Shown piece after piece: positions 61,475 to 64,000 of a DNA stretch of 64,000 nt; within the stretch, counting starts at the first letter, position 1; the number at the start of each line of letters is the position of its first letter. Below the pieces are notes generated by a model. The model had not been told where the DNA came from, made no database searches, and was given only the letters and a program-made list of their open reading frames with translations. Source of the DNA: Raphanus sativus (taxonomy: Eukaryota > Streptophyta > Magnoliopsida > Brassicales > Brassicaceae). The translations under genes and the position numbers were made by a program. The stretch spans positions 5,146,001-5,210,000 of the forward strand of contig NC_079517.1 in assembly GCF_000801105.2 (NCBI RefSeq), written 5' to 3'.

Positions 61475-61483
61475 ATGAAGTAA
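61475..61483 (+). promoter_or_regulatory. Two-codon upstream ORF before the IQD24 start
   Basis: ATGAAGTAA ends three bases before the main ATG at 61487. If it is in the transcript it could lower initiation at the main start. Confidence 0.4.
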
Positions 61484-61486
61484 ACT

Positions 61487-62960
61487 ATGGGTTTCTTCGG
61501 ACGACTGTTCGGTAGTAAGAAGAAGCAGGAGAGGTCATCACCGACGAATAACAACAGACGAAGGTGGAGCTTCACCACCAGATCCTCAAATCCCGCGTCG
61601 TCTTCTCATCCAAGCAAGAGACGTTCAAGTGAAGGAATCTTGGAGGCTAACCAGCATGCAATAGCCGTCGCAGCTGCCACTGCTGCTGTAGCCGAAGCGG
61701 CACTAGCAGCTGCTCACGCGGCGGCGGAGGTCGTGAGGCTTACCGGAAGAGGAAGTGGTAGAACCTCGTCGGTAACTCAAACCAATCGGAATAACCGTCG
61801 GTGGAGTCAGGAGTATGCAGCGGCGATAAAGATTCAATCAGCTTTCCGTGGCTACTTGGTTAGTTTAACCTTCCCTTTTTAATTAATTAACCTTAAAAAT
61901 TAAAATTCGAAAATATAAATCTTTTATTAAGTATGCAATAGCTGTCTGATATTGATATAAATAAATAAATAAAAAAACTGAAAATCATAAAGGTTAATCT
62001 CAATTTGTATTTTTGTAATGGTCCCGGACAAGTACACTGAAAAGAGACAAATGTTGAGTATATGAAACTTGTTAGAAGTCGTTACAATTATCTACCGACA
62101 CTATGTTATCTGGTACGATAGATACGCATAGTTTAAAGACACTCTACCATCTAGAAGAAATGGAAGTAGTTGAGGAACTAAATGTAGATTTAATATTCGT
62201 TTGTAGTTTTGAGTTAGGTATGTAGATTTTAGGTGTGTAACCATCTGATAAAAACATTTTTTATTTATTTTTATTTTAGGCGAGGAGGGCGTTGAGAGCA
62301 TTGAAAGCGTTAGTGAAGCTCCAAGCATTAGTTAAAGGGCATATAGTGAGGAAACAAACAGCTGATATGCTGCGTCGGATGCAAACGCTGGTCAGACTCC
62401 AAGCTCGAGCTCGAGCATCGCGTTCTTCTCACGTTTCAGAGTCACTCTCAGAGGCTGAATACATCAAGCTCATTGCAATGGACCATCAGTACCATAACAA
62501 TCGTTCTCAGATGGGTTCGAGTCGTTGGAACGCACCGCTGTACAACGAAGACAATGACAAGATCCTAGAAGTAGACACATGGAAACCTCACTTCCCTTCC
62601 TACCATAAGGAGTCGCCAAGGAAAAGAGGATCTCTCATGGCCCCGACAAGTGTGGATAACAGTCCACAAGTAAGGTCTAGACCAGGAAGCAGCAGCGGTG
62701 GCGGTTCAAGGAGAAGAACGCCGTTCACACCGACGAGAAGCGAGTACGAGTACTATTCTGGGTATCACCCTAACTACATGGCTAACACCGAGTCTTACAG
62801 AGCAAAAGTCCGGTCACAAAGTGCACCAAGACAGAGACTTCAAGAGTTCTCTTCAGAGAGTGGATACAAGAGGTCAGCGCAGGGACAGTACTACTACTAC
62901 ACAGCGGCCGCAGAGCGATCGTTTGATCAGCGTTCGGATTATGGAGGGGTTTCTTTCTGA
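61487..62960 (+). CDS. IQD24: IQ67-domain calmodulin-binding scaffold protein, IQD24 type
   Basis: Two exons, 61487-61858 and 62280-62960, join at a codon boundary to 350 residues. The order is MGFFGRLFG, a basic, serine-rich N-terminus, an alanine-rich helix ([20 protein letters not shown]), then the IQ67 region at about 112-180. That region has [12 protein letters not shown] matching IQxxxRGxxxR, then [12 protein letters not shown], then a third basic repeat. The phase-0 intron falling inside the first IQ motif is the family hallmark. The C-terminus carries the conserved [11 protein letters not shown] motif. IQD proteins bind calmodulin and associate with microtubules, the membrane or the nucleus. 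The assignment to member 24 rests on the neighbours and my memory of the locus order. The protein seems somewhat shorter than the Arabidopsis one I recall (about 400). Confidence 0.92.
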
Positions 62961-63335
62961 TCAGTTAGGTCGAAACCAAAGTGAGTTCTTCATTTCCCAA
63001 TGCTGATCCTGTTTTTTTTTTAATATAGTTGAAAGGATTTTTTTAAAAAAGTGAGTGGAATGTGTAAAGTAGAGTTCGAGATACAAGTGCAGACAGTGAT
63101 CAATCAATGTTCTGTATTTTGTCTTTTGACTGGATCCTACGGTACAGATCTCGTACCAACAGGTCCACATTTGTCTGATAAAAAAAAGTTCAATAATTTG
63201 TAGTGATGTCGAGTCACAACGTGGAAATCACAACTTAAGAGTTGACTGATATAAACAATTATGTTAAAACAATTTATTTTTTATCCCGGTAAAAGAATAG
63301 TCACACACACAGAAACAATCCTCCTGAATAAGGCA
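62961..63335. other. Spacer between convergent IQD24 and RBL3
   Basis: About 375 bp tail to tail. It presumably holds both 3' UTRs; no other feature is seen. Confidence 0.6.
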
Positions 63336-64000
63336 TCAAACACTATCACAACTCCATCCTGAAGTGGGAATACAGCGCAGGTAACGGCACCAGTGGCAGT
63401 GATCATTCCCATCTTCTCCTTTGAATAGCAACACCAACGCCACCACAAACCTGCAAAAATAAAAATAAAAAAACAATCTCATAATTATTTAACAATTAAG
63501 TGACAAAAGTGATTAATTCATGGGCAATGCAAACTGTACCCGACGATCAATAGAGCCAGAGACAGGAGCCACAATATATACTGGTAAGGTTTGTATTTGG
63601 ATGTGAGACGTCTTCCTTGTGGCATTTGTTCTCTTCTTGCTAACCACTTGATCTGTGGACGAGCCAGGAGAAGGAAACCGAGGAGAAACCCCGTTAGAAA
63701 TCCACCGAGGTGAGCAAAGTTATCAACGTAAGGTAGAATCCCAGTGCCCAGGTTTATCACAATGACAAACAAAAGCGTCAAGAATGCTGCAATCTTTACT
63801 TGTCCACACCAACAAAAAAAAGGAAAGGGTCAAGAAATTGAAATCACAAAGTCTTCATTGTACCTAGAGAGGCACATGTAGTATTGAGAGATAAACCTTG
63901 TTAGAGTAGATAGTCCAGTTGGTGAGAAGTTCTGAGAGCATTGAGCCAAGAAGGCCAAAAAGGGCACCAGAAGCTCCAACTGAGATACCGATTCTGATAA
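63336..64000 (-). CDS. RBL3: Rhomboid-like intramembrane serine protease 3, 3' part (partial)
   Basis: The last three exons on the minus strand are 63897 to beyond 64000, 63540-63793 and 63336-63450, in phase. The 5' part lies outside the window. They encode the catalytic serine motif [11 protein letters not shown], a membrane segment ([15 protein letters not shown]), the catalytic histidine in [15 protein letters not shown], another membrane segment ([23 protein letters not shown]) and a cysteine-rich tail with [10 protein letters not shown]. The Ser-His dyad is intact, so an active Golgi or secretory-pathway rhomboid is expected. The member number follows from gene order and the cysteine tail. 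Confidence 0.92.

Overview
Plant nuclear DNA from a Brassicaceae species, most likely Brassica or a close relative such as Raphanus. The evidence is split genes with GT-AG introns, AT-rich intergenic DNA packed with plant transposons, and a gene series that, from memory of the Arabidopsis thaliana map, follows chromosome 5 loci At5g07140 to At5g07250 in order. That series is a kinase-like gene, an LRR receptor-like pseudokinase, a bZIP gene, ERL2, ATS3, GA20ox3, ARR21, BAG3, A9, IQD24 and RBL3. The small A9 protein closely resembles the tapetal A9 protein of Brassica napus.

Layout. 1-7 kb is gene-dense: a tRNA-Gly(GCC), two genes whose kinase domains lack catalytic residues, and a four-exon bZIP gene on the minus strand. 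8.6-13.8 kb is an intact 25-exon ERECTA-LIKE 2 gene on the minus strand. 14-21.3 kb is transposon territory: a poly(A)-tailed retro-insertion with a 14-bp target duplication, a Tourist-like MITE, Helitron sequence, and a 1.1-kb inverted repeat ending 214 bp before ATS3. 21.5-22.5 kb is ATS3. 23.4-33.2 kb has a decayed copia pol fragment and many small repeats. 33.3-37.0 kb is GA20ox3, whose first exon is split by a 2,310-bp CACTA element. 37-45 kb is repeats including a minus-strand Helitron. 45.1-49.1 kb is the type-B response regulator ARR21, enlarged by a coding minisatellite. 49.4-57 kb holds a mini-Helitron, a hAT element with a perfect 8-bp duplication, and a TIR element carrying a gypsy-type LTR. 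57.2-64 kb is gene-dense again: BAG3, A9, IQD24 and the 3' part of RBL3, with a hAT-type MITE and a tRNA-derived SINE between them.

The genes are unrelated jobs in collinear order: epidermal and stomatal receptor signalling (ERL2), gibberellin synthesis (GA20ox3), cytokinin phosphorelay output (ARR21), chaperone adaptor (BAG3), tapetum protein (A9), calmodulin and microtubule scaffold (IQD24), and intramembrane protease (RBL3). They do not form a pathway. All read as intact except GA20ox3.

The most notable observation is the GA20ox3 allele. The CACTA element sits between codons 35 and 36 with a 3-bp duplication. The two flanks join in frame to a 379-residue enzyme, so the rest of the gene has not decayed. 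The insertion looks recent, or the element may be spliced out or still excise. I found no convincing wholly new biological system. The other noteworthy items are the ARR21 minisatellite, the two near-palindromic Helitron-ended elements, and the nested transposons.
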